A DNA stretch of 64,000 nucleotides from Dugong dugon (GCA_030035585.1 CM057461.1:2643001-2707000); one strand, 5' to 3'. Numbered from the stretch's first letter, positions 21,845 through 32,213 are shown. Program-made: numbers and translations. The notes: generated by a model not told the origin, from the letters alone.

Positions 21845-22300
21845 TTGAGTAAGATGCTGCTCACTGCAACACTATTCACAATGGCCAACAGGTGTGAAGA
21901 ACCCAAGTGTCCACCCAAGGATGGTTGATGTACAAAATGCAGTCCATGCGTGCAATGGAGCAAAGTCTTCATACGCACTACAACATGGATGCACCTTGAA
22001 AACATTAAGCCAACTTACAGAACCCAGGTAAAAGGACAAATACTGTATGATCCCACTTACGGGAAACATCTAGAACAGGCAAATGCATAGAAACAAAGGT
22101 TTATTAGTGGTTACCTGGGGAGGGAGGGAGGTGGAGGACAGTTACCGTTTAAGGGGCACTGAGCTTCTGTGCAGGGCTGCAGAAACATCTGGAAATGGAC
22201 GGTGGCAATGGCTGTACAACACGGTGAGTGTAATTAATGTCACTGAATTGTACATGTCACACTGGTTATGATGGCAAATGTTCTGCCGCAGTTACTTTAG
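21845..22300 (+). mobile_element. Old L1 3' end, sense
   Basis: CACTATTCACAATGGCCAAC, AACATGGATGCACCTTGAAA, ACTGTATGATCCCACTTACG, TTTATTAGTGGTTACCTGGG, CACTGAATTGTACATGTCAC are in the canonical L1M 3' order. Moderate divergence; no ORF remains. Confidence 0.85.
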
Positions 22301-23084
22301 CACGATACAGCTTTAAGAAAGGGCAGGGCAGGTGGGGGGCCTGGTGCACATCAGGCCTGCTGTAAGGGAACAACTGTCACTGTTGGCTGTCTTCGTCCTC
22401 AGAATGGAACGTCTTTATGGTAAACGGGATTAGAAAGTGGAGTAAACCTGTGGATCCCTGGGCGGCTTAAAGGGAGCGGGTGGGTGGTGCCCTTTGCCAC
22501 TGCGGGGGGGTGGTCTCCAGTCCCTGACACTCCATGCTTCGCTGCAAGTGGAAATGTTCCAGAATGCAGGGCCCGGGCTGTGGGATTGTCTCCCTAGGGT
22601 ACCTGCCTTCCTGCCGGCCCCGCCAGGAATCCTGTCCTTCCCTCCCTAAAGGAAGCGTGTCCTGGGGAGCAGACAAGAGCCTGCCAGGCCCACCTGCAGA
22701 GGCCCTGTAAGGCTGGGGAGAAGAGGGCACCCAGTCCCGGATGGCAGCAAGGCTAAGGGGTGGTTGCACAGGGAGGCGGGGTGTGAGGGGACGGGTCAGG
22801 GGATGGGTCCACACAAGGCGAGCAGAGAAGACAAGCAGCAGCAGAACCAGGAGGGTGCGGGGGAGCACGACAGAAGTGCAGGCTCTGCAGCCCAGGCCAG
22901 GGCCCTGGCTGTGGTGGCTGGTATTCTCCCCTGCAGCCGCTCAGCCAAGCCTCCAGGGCTCCGAGGATTGCGCTGAGGCCCCGGCTGCAGAAAGAGGGAG
23001 AGCTGGGCCCTTAGGGGAGCCCTGCCTCAGGCCCACGCCACCTGCAGACAGATGTCTGCTGTAACCAGCATGACCATCCTCCCG
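22301..23084. other. Unassigned GC-rich DNA
   Basis: No repeat or convincing exon. A minus-strand frame with a hydrophobic start (22467-22868) was considered and rejected because it has no ATG. Confidence 0.4.
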
Positions 23085-23460
23085 CTGTCCAGGACATGCC
23101 AGCCTCCTTCTGTCCTGGCATATGCCCGCTCAGGCCTGCCTCTGGGCCTTTGCACGTGCCGTTCCCCTTGCCCAGAACACTCTCCCTTGGGTTTTCACAT
23201 GCTGCCTCCTCTCCTCCCCAAGGTTCAGGTGTCCCCCTAATGCCACTTTGCCCGATAGGTCCTCACCTCTGGCCAGTCCGCCCTCCCCCTCACCACTTTG
23301 TCCCTGCTCCAGGCACCAGCCTCTTCCCCACAGCTCGCCCACTCATTTCACTGTGGATCCTGCCCCTCCCTGGTTAGACTCGGGTGGGTGGGCCGGCCCT
23401 GCAGACCACACAACATCGACAGCATCGCACCAGCCCCCACGTTTGCTGAATGAACAAATG
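23085..23460 (+). mobile_element. L2 LINE 3' end, diverged
   Basis: GGGCCTTTGCACGTGCCGTT, GCCCAGAACACTCTCCCTTG, CAGGTGTCCCCCTAATGCCA and a terminal TTGCTGAATGAACAAATG match the L2 3' region. Confidence 0.65.
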
Positions 23461-23509
23461 CATACACGGACCTCGAAAATATCATTTTTAAAAATGCCCT
23501 GTTTTGGAT

Positions 23510-24350
23510 ACAAGGAAAAGATTAGTCCGAAGGACTAATGGACCACAGCTACCAACCCCTTCACCAGACTGAGTCCAGCACAGCTAGATGGTGCCTGGCT
23601 ACCACCACTGACTGCTCTGACCGGGATCACAGCAGAGGGTTCTGGACAGAGCTGGAGAAGGATGTAGAGCATAATTCTAACTCACAAGAAAAGACCAGAC
23701 TTACTGGCCTGACAGAGACTGGAGAAACCCCGAGAGTATGGCCCCCCAGACACCCTTTTAGCTCAGTAATGAAGTCACTCCCGAGGTTCACTGTTCAGCT
23801 GGAAATTGGACAGCCCCATAAACCAAAACGGGACGAATGAGGCACAGCAGTCCAGGGACAAGGACTAGAAGGCAGGAGGGGACAGGAAAGCTGGTGACAG
23901 GGAACCCAAGGTTGAGAAAGGACAGTGTTGACATGTTGTGGGGTTGTTAACCATTGTCATAGGGCAATGTGTGTACTGACTGTTTAATGAGAAACTGTTC
24001 TGTTCTATAAACCTTCATCTAAAGTATATTTAAAAAAAAGAATTATCTATGTGAGATCAAACTGACAACAGCAACTCAAAAGGTTGGATGGGAAGCCTAG
24101 GGGGCAGTGGGTTGAAGATAATGGTGATGGAATAATTGGGAAAAGGACAGTGAGAACAGCAGCACAACTGGAAGAACGTAATTGATGTCACTGAACTGTA
24201 CATGTAGAAACTTTTGAAATGGTATGTCTTTGGCTCTGCATATTTTCACCAAAAAAGATAAAAGGTCCTCCAAGGTCAAGAAGGGAGAGTTCTGACATGT
24301 TGTGGGTTTGTTAACCATTGTCATAAAACAATATACATACCAAAAAAAAA
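23510..24350 (+). mobile_element. Composite L1-type 3'UTR retroposon, copy 2
   Basis: It parallels 5.3-6.07 kb: AAGGAAAAGATTAGTCCGAA, ATGGACCACAGCTACCAACC, CTGGAGAAACCCCGAGAGTA, GTTGTTAACCATTGTCATAG (first tail module, about 23930-24020). A middle block follows with CAAACTGACAACAGCAACTC and GATGTCACTGAACTGTACAT, then a second partial tail module (about 24275-24345). Each module ends A-rich. Confidence 0.65.
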
Positions 24351-24515
24351 ACTGTTTTAAGAACCCGTCCCAAACCCCAAGCTCCTCCTACAAACTTTAT
24401 GTCAATGATCCCACCGGCCAAGCCCCAGCCCTGGAGGGCTGGCTGTGAACATCACGCCCATGGGAAGCCTCTGGCCACACTATGACTGATTTAAGGTCCC
24501 CTAACACTTTAATAA

Positions 24516-24702
24516 GGAGCCCTGGTGGCGCAGTGGTTAAGTGCTCGGCTGCGAACCAAAAGGCTGGCAGTTCGAACCCACCAGCTGCTCCACAGGGGAA
24601 AGATGTGGCCATCTGCTTCTATAAAGACTACAGCCTCGGAAACCCTGTGGGGCAATTCTGCTCTGTCCTATGGGGTCGGAACCAACTTAGTGGCAATGTT
24701 TT
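24516..24702 (+). mobile_element. AfroSINE, subtype C (copy 1 of a row of three)
   Basis: This is the best-preserved head in the window: A box in TGGCGCAGTGGTTAAGTGCT (from 24526) and B box GGCAGTTCGAACCCACC (24567-24583). The body is AAGACTACAGCCTCGGAAAC and the tail TCCTATGGGGTCGGAACCAA. TAACACTTTAATAA lies just upstream (24502-24515). Confidence 0.95.
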
Positions 24703-24749
24703 TTTTTTTCTTAAAAAAAAACAAACAAAAAAAACCCACATTCATAAGA

Positions 24750-24948
24750 AGCCCTGATGGCGCAGTGGTTAAGCTGCTAACCAAAAGCTTGTCGGTTTGA
24801 ACCCACCAGCTACTCTGCGGGAGAAGGACGCGGCAGTCTGTTTTCATAAAAATTACAGCCTTGGAAACCCTATGGGGCAGTTCTACTCTGTCCTGTAGGG
24901 TCGCTATGAGTCGTAATCAACTCAGTGGCAATGACTTCTTTTGGCTTT
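24750..24948 (+). mobile_element. AfroSINE, subtype C (copy 2 of three)
   Basis: GAAGCCCTGATGGCGCAGTG, GTTTGAACCCACCAGCTACT, AAAATTACAGCCTTGGAAAC and GGGTCGCTATGAGTCGTAAT. It is followed at 24949 by TAACACTTTTATAA, nearly the same motif that precedes copy 1. Confidence 0.95.
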
Positions 24949-24962
24949 TAACACTTTTATAA

Positions 24963-25146
24963 GAAGACCTGGTGGGACAGTAGTTAAAGTACTTGGCTGC
25001 TAACTAACTAAGAGGTTGGTGGTTCGAATCTACCAGCCGCTCCTCAGGAGAAAGACCTGGTGATCTGCTTTTGTAAAGATTACAACCATGGAAACCCCAT
25101 GGGATAGCTCTACCCTGTTCTATGAGTCAGAATCGACTTAAGATGT
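24963..25146 (+). mobile_element. AfroSINE, subtype C (copy 3 of three)
   Basis: GAAGACCTGGTGGGACAGTA, GGTTCGAATCTACCAGCCGC, AAAGATTACAACCATGGAAA, and a shortened tail ending AGTCAGAATCGACTTAAG. It is followed by TAACACTTCTATT (25148-25160), a third version of the shared target motif. Confidence 0.95.
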
Positions 25147-25160
25147 GTAACACTTCTATT

Positions 25161-26317
25161 GGTTGCTCTCTGCGGCTTTAGTCCTCACCATCATCTGATA
25201 TGGAGCATGGTTTTATGAACCTTCCACCAGACAGCATACAAGGAACACACGTGAGGCCAGCAGGGGTGGGGAGTTGTGGTCTTTGGAGGGAGCTTGCAGG
25301 GAAAACGCGTGTGATGTGGAGACATTACAACAGCCAGCATCCTAATGTTAACCCTGGGGTTTCTGGAACAGAGCGACTCACTCTTCAGTCAACAAAGGGA
25401 GTTAAAACCGAAAACGTGCTCCCACCGAGGAAGGAAGCTCCTTTTTCAAAAGTCACTTCCGGGAATCACTAGGAAGTTCAGTTGCCCACACTCATTTGAA
25501 CCCACCTTTTCGTTCCACGTCGGATTTCTTCTGGGCTTTCCAAAACTCAGTGACGTTCTTATTCAAAACGCGCCACCAGGGTTACCACTCCGCTATTTCC
25601 GCAAACCGACTCGGTTCTTTTGAGCATTTTTTAGTTCCCGAGTTTAGGCAGACCATTACGCTCAGCACACACTCAGACACAACTGTCCTTGTTTGTTGTT
25701 ACCATGACAAAAAGCAGATTCCTTACTAGCTATTAAGTTTAGACTCCTTTGCAGTTTGGGTTGGAAGTTATTTTCTCTAGTGTGTGCTCTTTAGATTTAT
25801 TTTTTATTTCTATTTTTGGCAGGAAAATAGGGTGATGGTTATAGTAGAACTAAAGGGTAACATGGTTGCCAGAAGCCTCAGTACGCCTGTCAGGATAACC
25901 TATTATTTGTCAAAGGAAAAGCAAGGCTTCCGTGAGAATGCCAGGAGTATTCCTCCGTCCACAGAGTCTGCAGGCAGGGCGATGACCCCACAGTGCTAGA
26001 GGACCAGGCAGGGCCTGGCCAGTGAGAACTTTCCGGAAATAGAAGCCAGGAGAGAGGGAAGTGGAGAAGTTTGTGAAGAAGGGGCGAGGGAGCAAAGCCA
26101 GCCAGGCCTTTTGCTGAGCTGCAGATGCTGGGTTCTCAAGGAGATTGCTGACTTTCCAGGACAACGGATCAGTGATGCTGTGTACTTCAGTCTAATCCTT
26201 GCGATTTACACACGCTTGACTTTTTTGATCCCCTGCTGCTGAGAGCCAGTGGTCAGGATGCCAGTGGTTGCCCAGGACTGAGTCACTGTGTCCACTGTCA
26301 GGCTGCTGTCAAGCACA
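25161..26317. other. Unassigned non-coding DNA
   Basis: Mixed composition with no gene or repeat I can name. The part around 25440-25720 is CpG-bearing unique sequence. Confidence 0.4.
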
Positions 26318-26319
26318 GG

Positions 26320-26450
26320 GCAGAGACCCCCGGTCCATTGCCTGTGACGCTGAACCACACTTCATCCCTGACTCCACACAGGGGGCAGAGACCCCCGGTC
26401 CATCACCCGTGACGCTGAACCACACTTTGTCCCTGACTCCATGCAAGGGC
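26320..26450 (+). repeat. 65-bp tandem duplication
   Basis: CAGAGACCCCCGGTCCAT recurs with a period of 65 bp (26321 and 26386), followed in both units by GTGACGCTGAACCACACTT and CCCTGACTCCA. The two units are about 90% identical, so the duplication is fairly recent. Confidence 0.9.
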
Positions 26451-26884
26451 AAAGGAGGCTTCAGGAAGTGCCAGAGTGACTGAAACTACCTGCACAAAAG
26501 CCACCCCTAATGGCCTTGGGATTTCTGCGTGGGCATCAATGAAGTGGGTGACGGCTCCCTAAGCCACCCAGACCCAAAGCCAGGTGAATGCACAGCACTC
26601 TGCAATGGCAGAGAAGTCTCCGCAGCCACCGCAGCCTTGCTGATTGTCATTCACCCCTCACTGCTGTAATGTATTCACTTGGCTTCCCCACAGACTCATG
26701 GAAAGTTCAGCCAAGGGCGTGGACTTATTAAGGGAGCACGTTAAAACAATGCAACCCTCGGCACAGGGTTTGACACGCACTAATGTCTCTATCACGCACA
26801 CGAGAGGAGCTGAAAACATGCCGGAAGGCTTTGGAATCCAGCTTTTGAGGAGTTCAGGATGGATGTGTCTCCTCTTCAACCGAC

Positions 26885-27000
26885 AGATGTTGATGGAGCC
26901 TCACCTACGCTCCAGGTACTGTTCTGGGCACCAGGAATCACAGTGAACCAGGAAGACAACTCCTCTGCCCTGACAGGGCTGATATTTGAAGGGATTGTAT
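26885..27000 (-). mobile_element. L2 LINE 3' fragment, antisense
   Basis: CTCCAGGTACTGTTCTGGGC, CAGTGAACCAGGAAGACAAC, CTGCCCTGACAGGGCTGATA is the reverse complement of the L2 3' end. Confidence 0.6.
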
Positions 27001-27324
27001 ATTTGTGACGATGAAGCTTACAGCTCATGACAAAACCTTGTGAGTGATGAGTGATAGTCTACAAAGCCTTTGCCCATGGTATTATTTGGTGCCAAATAAA
27101 TGTACAACATTCTTCACGCTACCAGGCCAGGGCATCTCCACTTTGTAAAAGTGAGGAGCCCTTATAAGGAACCCCAGAATACCTGTAGGTAAAAAGAGAG
27201 CTGCTCCAACTGAACCTCAGGTGGGGGCTCCAAGGTCCTGTTCATGTGATTGGGCCCCACGCCCTGCGAATTTCATCCAGGAGCTCCAGAAAATATGCAA
27301 TAACAGTTATTACAAAGAAACTCA

Positions 27325-27480
27325 AATAATCCATCCATTCATCCACCCATCCACCCATCTACCTACCCACCCACCCATCCATCCATCCATCCATCCACCC
27401 ACCCACCCACCCACCCATCCATGCATCCACCCATCCATTCATCTACCCACCCTCTCATCCATGCATCCATCCATCCACCC
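27325..27480. repeat. (CCAT/CCAC)n microsatellite, left part
   Basis: ATCCATCCACCCACCCACCC-type 4-bp repeats. The array continues on the far side of an LTR at 28012. Long Pro/His/Ile open frames across it are artefacts. Confidence 0.95.
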
Positions 27481-27482
27481 GT

Positions 27483-28010
27483 GTTAGTCATCTAGTGCTG
27501 CTATAACAGAAATACCACAAGTAGATGGTTTTAACAAACAGAAATTTATTCTTCCACAGTCTAGGGAGTTAGAAGCCTGAACTCAGGGTGCCAGATCCAG
27601 GGGAAGGCTTTCTTTCTCTGTCAGTTCTAGGGGGAGGTCCTTGTAGTCTATCTTCCCCTGATCTAGGAACTCTCAGCACAGGAACCCTGGGTCCAAAGGA
27701 TGTGCTCTGTTCCCAGCTCTTCTTTCTGGGTGGCATGAGGTCCCTCTCTTCTCTGCTCACTTCTCTCTTTTATATCTCAAAGAGACTGACTCAAGATACA
27801 ACCTAATCCTGTAGATTGTGTCCTGCCTCATTACCATAACAGACAGCTCACCCCCAAATAGGATTATAACCACATGCATAGAGGCTAGGATGTACAACAC
27901 ACAGGATAATCACATCAGATCACAAATGGAGGACAACCACACAATACTGAGAATCATGGCCCAGCCAAGTTGGCAAATATTTTAGGGGGACACAATTCAA
28001 TCTATAACAC
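27483..28010 (-). mobile_element. ERVL-MaLR-like solo LTR inside a microsatellite
   Basis: The left end is MLT1-like in antisense (GTGCTGCTATAACAGAAATA, ACAGAAATTTATTCTTCCAC). Its right part (GGAGGACAACCACACAATAC, GAGAATCATGGCCCAGCCAA) matches the 52.1-53.1 kb LTR, and GGGGGACACAATTCAATCTA closes it. It therefore looks like a mosaic or intermediate LTR family. CCAT repeats lie on both sides, so it entered the array. Confidence 0.75.
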
Positions 28011-28011
28011 C

Positions 28012-28130
28012 ATCTACCCATTCATCCACCTACCCACCCACCTATCCATCCATCCATCCATCATCCATTCATTCACCCACCTATCCATCCATCCATCTGC
28101 TCACCCATCTACCTATCATCCATCCATTCA
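28012..28130. repeat. (CCAT/CCAC)n microsatellite, right part
   Basis: CATCTACCCATTCATCCACC continuing as CCATCCATCC to about 28130. It is the continuation of the array at 27325-27480. Confidence 0.95.
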
Positions 28131-28262
28131 ATAAAAACTTATTAAGCACTCAATATCAACCAGGTACTCTTCAAGGCATTGAGGATACAACAATGAACAA
28201 AACAGATAAAAAGACTTCCTTGTAAAGCTTACATACCTAAAATAAAAACAGTAGAAATAATG
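28131..28262 (-). mobile_element. L2 LINE 3' fragment, antisense
   Basis: TTATTAAGCACTCAATATCA, CAGGTACTCTTCAAGGCATT, GATACAACAATGAACAAAAC is the reverse of the L2 terminus. Confidence 0.7.
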
Positions 28263-28334
28263 ATCACAAACATGGCGGTAACCATAAAGCCCCTGCATTT
28301 ATACACCACCGCGCACTGCACTCACCACAAGCCT

Positions 28335-28440
28335 AGGCAGAGACAGCAGACACAATCACCCCCTTTTATAACCTGTGAGGAACCTGAGGATCAGTGAGCT
28401 CAGTGTTGTGATGTGCCAGTCCTGGGACTGTGAACTCCCA
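28335..28440 (-). mobile_element. MIR SINE fragment, antisense
   Basis: CCCTTTTATAACCTGTGAGG, AACCTGAGGATCAGTGAGCT is the reverse of the MIR core. Confidence 0.6.
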
Positions 28441-28899
28441 TTTTCACATGCCTCCCAACTGACTCGGCTGGAAGTGACCAGTCTCATCCAAACTTACTCT
28501 TTCTGGAACATCACCCAGATGTCCACTGTGTGCCCAGCCCTGGGAAGTGCTCTTCAAGCCAGGGGCACTGGCTTAGTGGGTGGTGATGGGCATTCTTTAA
28601 GGAAGTAGAAGAGAATGGAAAAGACCCAGTGTATTCATACCACAGGAACTAGGAAGGTAAACACTCCTGATAGATCTTATTTCTGTTGGCCTGTGGGAGT
28701 GTGTGCGTGTGTGGAGGGGGTCTGTACTGGCTCACAGTTTGAAATTCATCTTTTCTCATGAATCACGGTCAAACAACTTGGAAAGCCAGCGCTTAGCAGG
28801 GCCCACCCTGTCTCAAGTGTACGTGCCACGTGGGCAGGGATTCACCTTGTCACCCAAGACAAACATCCCAGTGACAGGAGCAATGCACACAGGTCATAG

Positions 28900-29110
28900 G
28901 TCTCTCAGTCTCTCTCGGTCTCTCTGTCACTGTCTGTCTCTGTCTCTCTCTTCCTCTCTCTATCCCTTTCTCCCTGTCTTTTCTATCTCTGCCTCTCTGT
29001 CCCTCTCTGTATCTGTCTTCCTCTCTCACTTCCTCTCTCTCTATGTCTCTATCTCTGTCTCTCTCTGTCTTTGCTTCATCTCTTTCTGTCAGTCTCTGTC
29101 TCTGCCCCAC
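28900..29110. repeat. CT-rich (TCTC/TCTG)n microsatellite
   Basis: A pyrimidine-only tract of about 200 bp on the plus strand (CTCTCTGTCTCTGTCTCTCTC), purine-only on the minus strand. It is a mirror-repeat-like candidate for triplex formation. Arg/Glu/Asp-rich and Ser/Leu-rich open frames here are artefacts. Confidence 0.95.
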
Positions 29111-29675
29111 CATTCACTCACACACACACACATACATTCCTTGATATTTCCGATGATGTCTGAGGTTTCCAGCAGACCTAGCTCTTCACGTGCTGGAGAC
29201 AGTCCTTTGTCATCTGGTTGACCCTGCTGCCTGGACTCTTCTCTCCTCCGCTTAAATTTCTCTCCTGTTCCTTTGTCTCAGCTTCTCCATTATCTCCCCC
29301 AACTGACCCCCATGTCCACCACCACCCGCGGCCAGGGTAGATCCCTCACTGCAGATCTGGGGCAGGTGTGTTGATCTCAGATATGGCTGCACCTGCTGGG
29401 CAAGGTGAGGAGCGTGATGAGCCCCCAGCTCTCTGTCCTCCTGCCAGCCACTCTGCTCGGGCCGCCTTCTGACTGTGCTCCGGGTCTGCTCCAAGCTCTG
29501 GGCCAGACAACATGACCCATGACCTCTGTTCCTCATGCGCAAACAGGAAAGCACCAGGATGGCTCCAAGGTAACTTCCATGTCCCATATTCCTGGGGTCA
29601 TGGATGCCGATGACAGGCAGCTCGAGTATCGGATCACAGATTCCAAAAGACAGAAGGGATATTCTTGACTATGTG
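29111..29675. other. Unassigned non-coding DNA
   Basis: A short CA tract at 29119-29135, then GC-moderate DNA without exon or repeat evidence. Confidence 0.35.
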
Positions 29676-30217
29676 ATGGTTAAGATTGCGTGTAAACTTG
29701 GTTGGGCCATGATTCTCAGTGTTAGTATGTGATCACTCCCACGATGGAATCTGCTGTGTGTAGCCAATCACTTGAAAGGGATTTTCCTTGGGGGTGTGGC
29801 CTGCATCCCAATATAAGCAGATGTTCTGGCTTTTTTGCTTGCTCTGGATCCTGCAGCTGCCTTCTGTTTATCCGACCTCCGGTTCTTGGGATATGAGCTA
29901 TCAGCTTATCTGCTGATGTTGGGATTCATTGACATTCACAGCCTGTGAGCAGGAGCCCTGCTCTCTGACCTGCCGATCTTGGGCTTGCCAGCCCGGGCAG
30001 CTACGTGAATCAGGAGAAGCCTTGCAGTCTTGCCTGCCAATCTTGGGATTCGTTGATCTTCACAGCCTGTGAGCAAGAGCCCCGCTCTCTGGCCTGTTGA
30101 TCTTGGGTTCGCCAGCCCCTGCAGATACGTGAATTGAGAGGAGCCTCTATCCTGATCCACAGACTTGGGATGTTCTAGCTGCTACAATCGCGTGAGCCGT
30201 TTCCTTGATATAAATCT

Positions 30218-30276
<59 letters not shown>

Positions 30277-30325
30277 CATGCTTTACTGGTTTTGCTTCTC
30301 TAGAGAACCCAGCCTACGACAGACT
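29676..30325 (+). mobile_element. ERVL/MaLR-like solo LTR, sense, with internal repeats and (TA)n
   Basis: The 5' end GATGGTTAAGATTGCGTGTA and the 3' end TCTCTAGAGAACCCAGCCTA fit this LTR class. A segment beginning CAGCCTGTGAGCA recurs at 29939 and 30063 (about 124-bp period) with the half-unit CCGATCTTGGG. (TA)n runs from 30213 to 30273 before the polyadenylation-side end. It has no internal region. It is the sense-strand relative of the LTR at 52143-53090. Confidence 0.75.
30213..30273. repeat. (TA)n microsatellite within the LTR
   Basis: About 30 TA dinucleotides near the 3' end of the LTR. Such a tract is prone to cruciform formation and length change. Confidence 0.95.
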
Positions 30326-30569
30326 ATAACCACCAACAGCACTCTGTGACGTGCACAGAGGATTTTAGCATTTGCAAAGTGCCCCTTGGCACCACAATGC
30401 CCTTTAAGGTGATGGGGATGGTGTCATACCCTCCTGTGCAGAGAACAGAAGGAAACCCAGGTTTGAGCCACATGCTTAATCATGGGGTCTCTGGGACTTC
30501 GAACTCCAGACCCCTCCAAGGTCTCCTGCTGGGGCTGTAACTCAAGGTCTCCATGAAACAGCAGGGCTG

Positions 30570-30800
30570 AAAACATCAATAAGCACGTCGCAGCCTCAGC
30601 AAAATTAAAACCCTTTCCACGAAGGTGGTCGAGTGCTTTAATGGCATTTTAAAAGCCAAAGCGTCCTTTCCTCCATCCCACATAATAGCCAGATTCATCA
30701 GATAATCAATACATGCAAATGGGTTTACAATTACATAACATTATTCCATAAAAACCCATGCCTTTGAAGAAATAACCAAGAGGCTGTTTGGAATCAATGG
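30570..30800. promoter_or_regulatory. Candidate conserved noncoding element with octamer
   Basis: Repeat-free AT-rich block with a perfect octamer ATGCAAAT (30713-30720), ATCAGATAATCAATAC, TTACAATTACATAAC and GTGCTTTAATGGC. POU and homeodomain sites are plausible. Conservation is untested. Confidence 0.4.
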
Positions 30801-31009
30801 TGCTATTCCCACTCCTGGGCAACCCACTCTCTCTTGCTTCCTTTTCTTCCAGAAAAGCCTCATACCCCCGTCAGGATGCCAGGCCTGAACCTGGGCCATG
30901 AGGGGTGACCCTGGGTTCCCAAGTTGAGGCTTAGAATCCTGCCTGTGAACTGCACGCAAGAGCCACTGCCGGGGCCAGGGGACGTGATCAGGACAAAGCA
31001 GCCGAGATT

Positions 31010-31200
31010 GGGGACCAGGGGCTGTTGTCAGGGTTGGGAGGCCCTTGTCATGGTGGAGGGGCTGGGTGGGGACAGAGGGCTGTTGCTGGGGTTCGTGGGC
31101 CATGGTAGGGGCCAGGAGGCAGTGGTTGGGGTCCGGGAGCTGTGGTCAGGACGGGGGGCTTTGGTCAGGGCCAGTGGGGCGGGGTCAGGCCAGAGGGCTT
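31010..31200 (+). repeat. Degenerate G-rich minisatellite, roughly 25-35-bp units
   Basis: Repeated GGGGCTGTTGTCAGGGTTGG / GAGCTGTGGTCAGGACGGGG / GGGCTTTGGTCAGGGCC units with variable spacing. G-runs are regular enough for G-quadruplexes on the plus strand. Confidence 0.7.
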
Positions 31201-31417
31201 GTCCTTGGGCCTCACCCACAGGCTCCCTGTCTATGGGCCCTGCTATCTTGTCCTCAGCTTCTGCCCCAACCAGCCATCTGAGTTGAGGCTGCCAGTGGAG
31301 CAGAGGAATACAGAGGACAGAGGCCTTACCCCAGGCTCAGGGCACCAGGGCAGGGGACTGGGCAGCCATGCCACGTGGCGCCTCAGCCAGGTAATGGCAG
31401 AGCCCCGCGTCCAGGAG

Positions 31418-31957
31418 CTCTGGTGATGCTAGGGGTGGTGTCGTCCCCTCATGGACCTCCTCCCACACCAGATCATACAGAATCCTTGGAAATGTTTTTT
31501 ATACTAATTGCAATTCCCGTATATCACTCCTTTTCCTTTTATTCTTCATTCTCAAAAAAGTTACTGATAGTGGTTCACAAATACTAGTTACCACAATATT
31601 GTAGCTAAAACACCAGAAAACTGGACAAAATCAGCGACTATAAATACACCAGCAGCATGAACACAACAGCGGGGGCTTGTAGCGCATGCAAATGAAACCA
31701 CGTTATTCAAAGCGTCATCGTAACTGGGTCATAATGGCAGCTCTGACGGGAGCACATGAGAAGGTTCAAAAAGTAAATCGGCACAGAGTTTTAGCCTTGT
31801 AGGTGCATTGATACATGTAAGCTGGGCTTAGGAAAAATGCTTTTGTTGTTATAAATAACTGCGGGGATATTTTTATGGACAGTCATTTTGGTGTCACCCC
31901 CTCTGACAGTGGCCACCAATTTGGTCTGCAACCCCTGCACCCCCAGTGACACCACTG
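31418..31957 (-). mobile_element. hAT-type non-autonomous transposon (MITE), copy A
   Basis: This 540-bp element is about 85% identical by eye to copy B at 36504-37084 but inverted. Its ends CTCTGGTGATGCTAGGGG and, inverted, CAGTGGTGTCACTGGGGG form TIRs. Shared internal landmarks include CAGTTTTCTGGTGTTTTAGC (on its minus strand) and AAAAGTTACTGATAGTGG (plus). The flanking 8-mers TCCAGGAG and TCCCCCGG are only partly alike. It encodes no protein. Confidence 0.8.
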
Positions 31958-32011
31958 TCCCCCGGAGTATGCGTGCACTGGGATAGATTCCAAGTGGGTC
32001 GGGCCTTTTTC

Positions 32012-32213
32012 CAGCTGCTGACAAGTTGATGCCAATGCATGGTGACCCCAGGTGTGTGAGGGTAGATCTGTGCTCCATAGGGCTTTCAGTGGCTGATTAT
32101 TTGGAATTAGATCGCCAGGCCTTTCTTCCGAGGTGCCTCTGGGTGAACCTGAACCTCCAACCTTTTGTTAGTAGCTGGTTGCTTTAACTGTCTGCAGCAC
32201 CCAGGGGCTCCTG
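32012..32213 (-). mobile_element. AfroSINE, subtype A
   Basis: Antisense copy: GTGTGTGAGGGTAGATCTGT, CATAGGGCTTTCAGTGGCTG, CGCCAGGCCTTTCTTCCGAG, CAGCACCCAGGGGCTCC. Near full length. Confidence 0.9.

Noticed and set aside
22467-22868. Minus-strand frame whose first residues (LPRTLLVLLLLVFSARLVW) look like a signal peptide
   Set aside because: The frame starts at GTG, there is no in-frame ATG before the upstream stop, the downstream part is low-complexity Pro/Arg, and no splice acceptor or domain supports it.
27325-28130. Regularly spaced short repeats resembling an array such as CRISPR
   Set aside because: They are 4-bp CCAT/CCAC units without distinct spacers, in a mammalian genome and split by an LTR.
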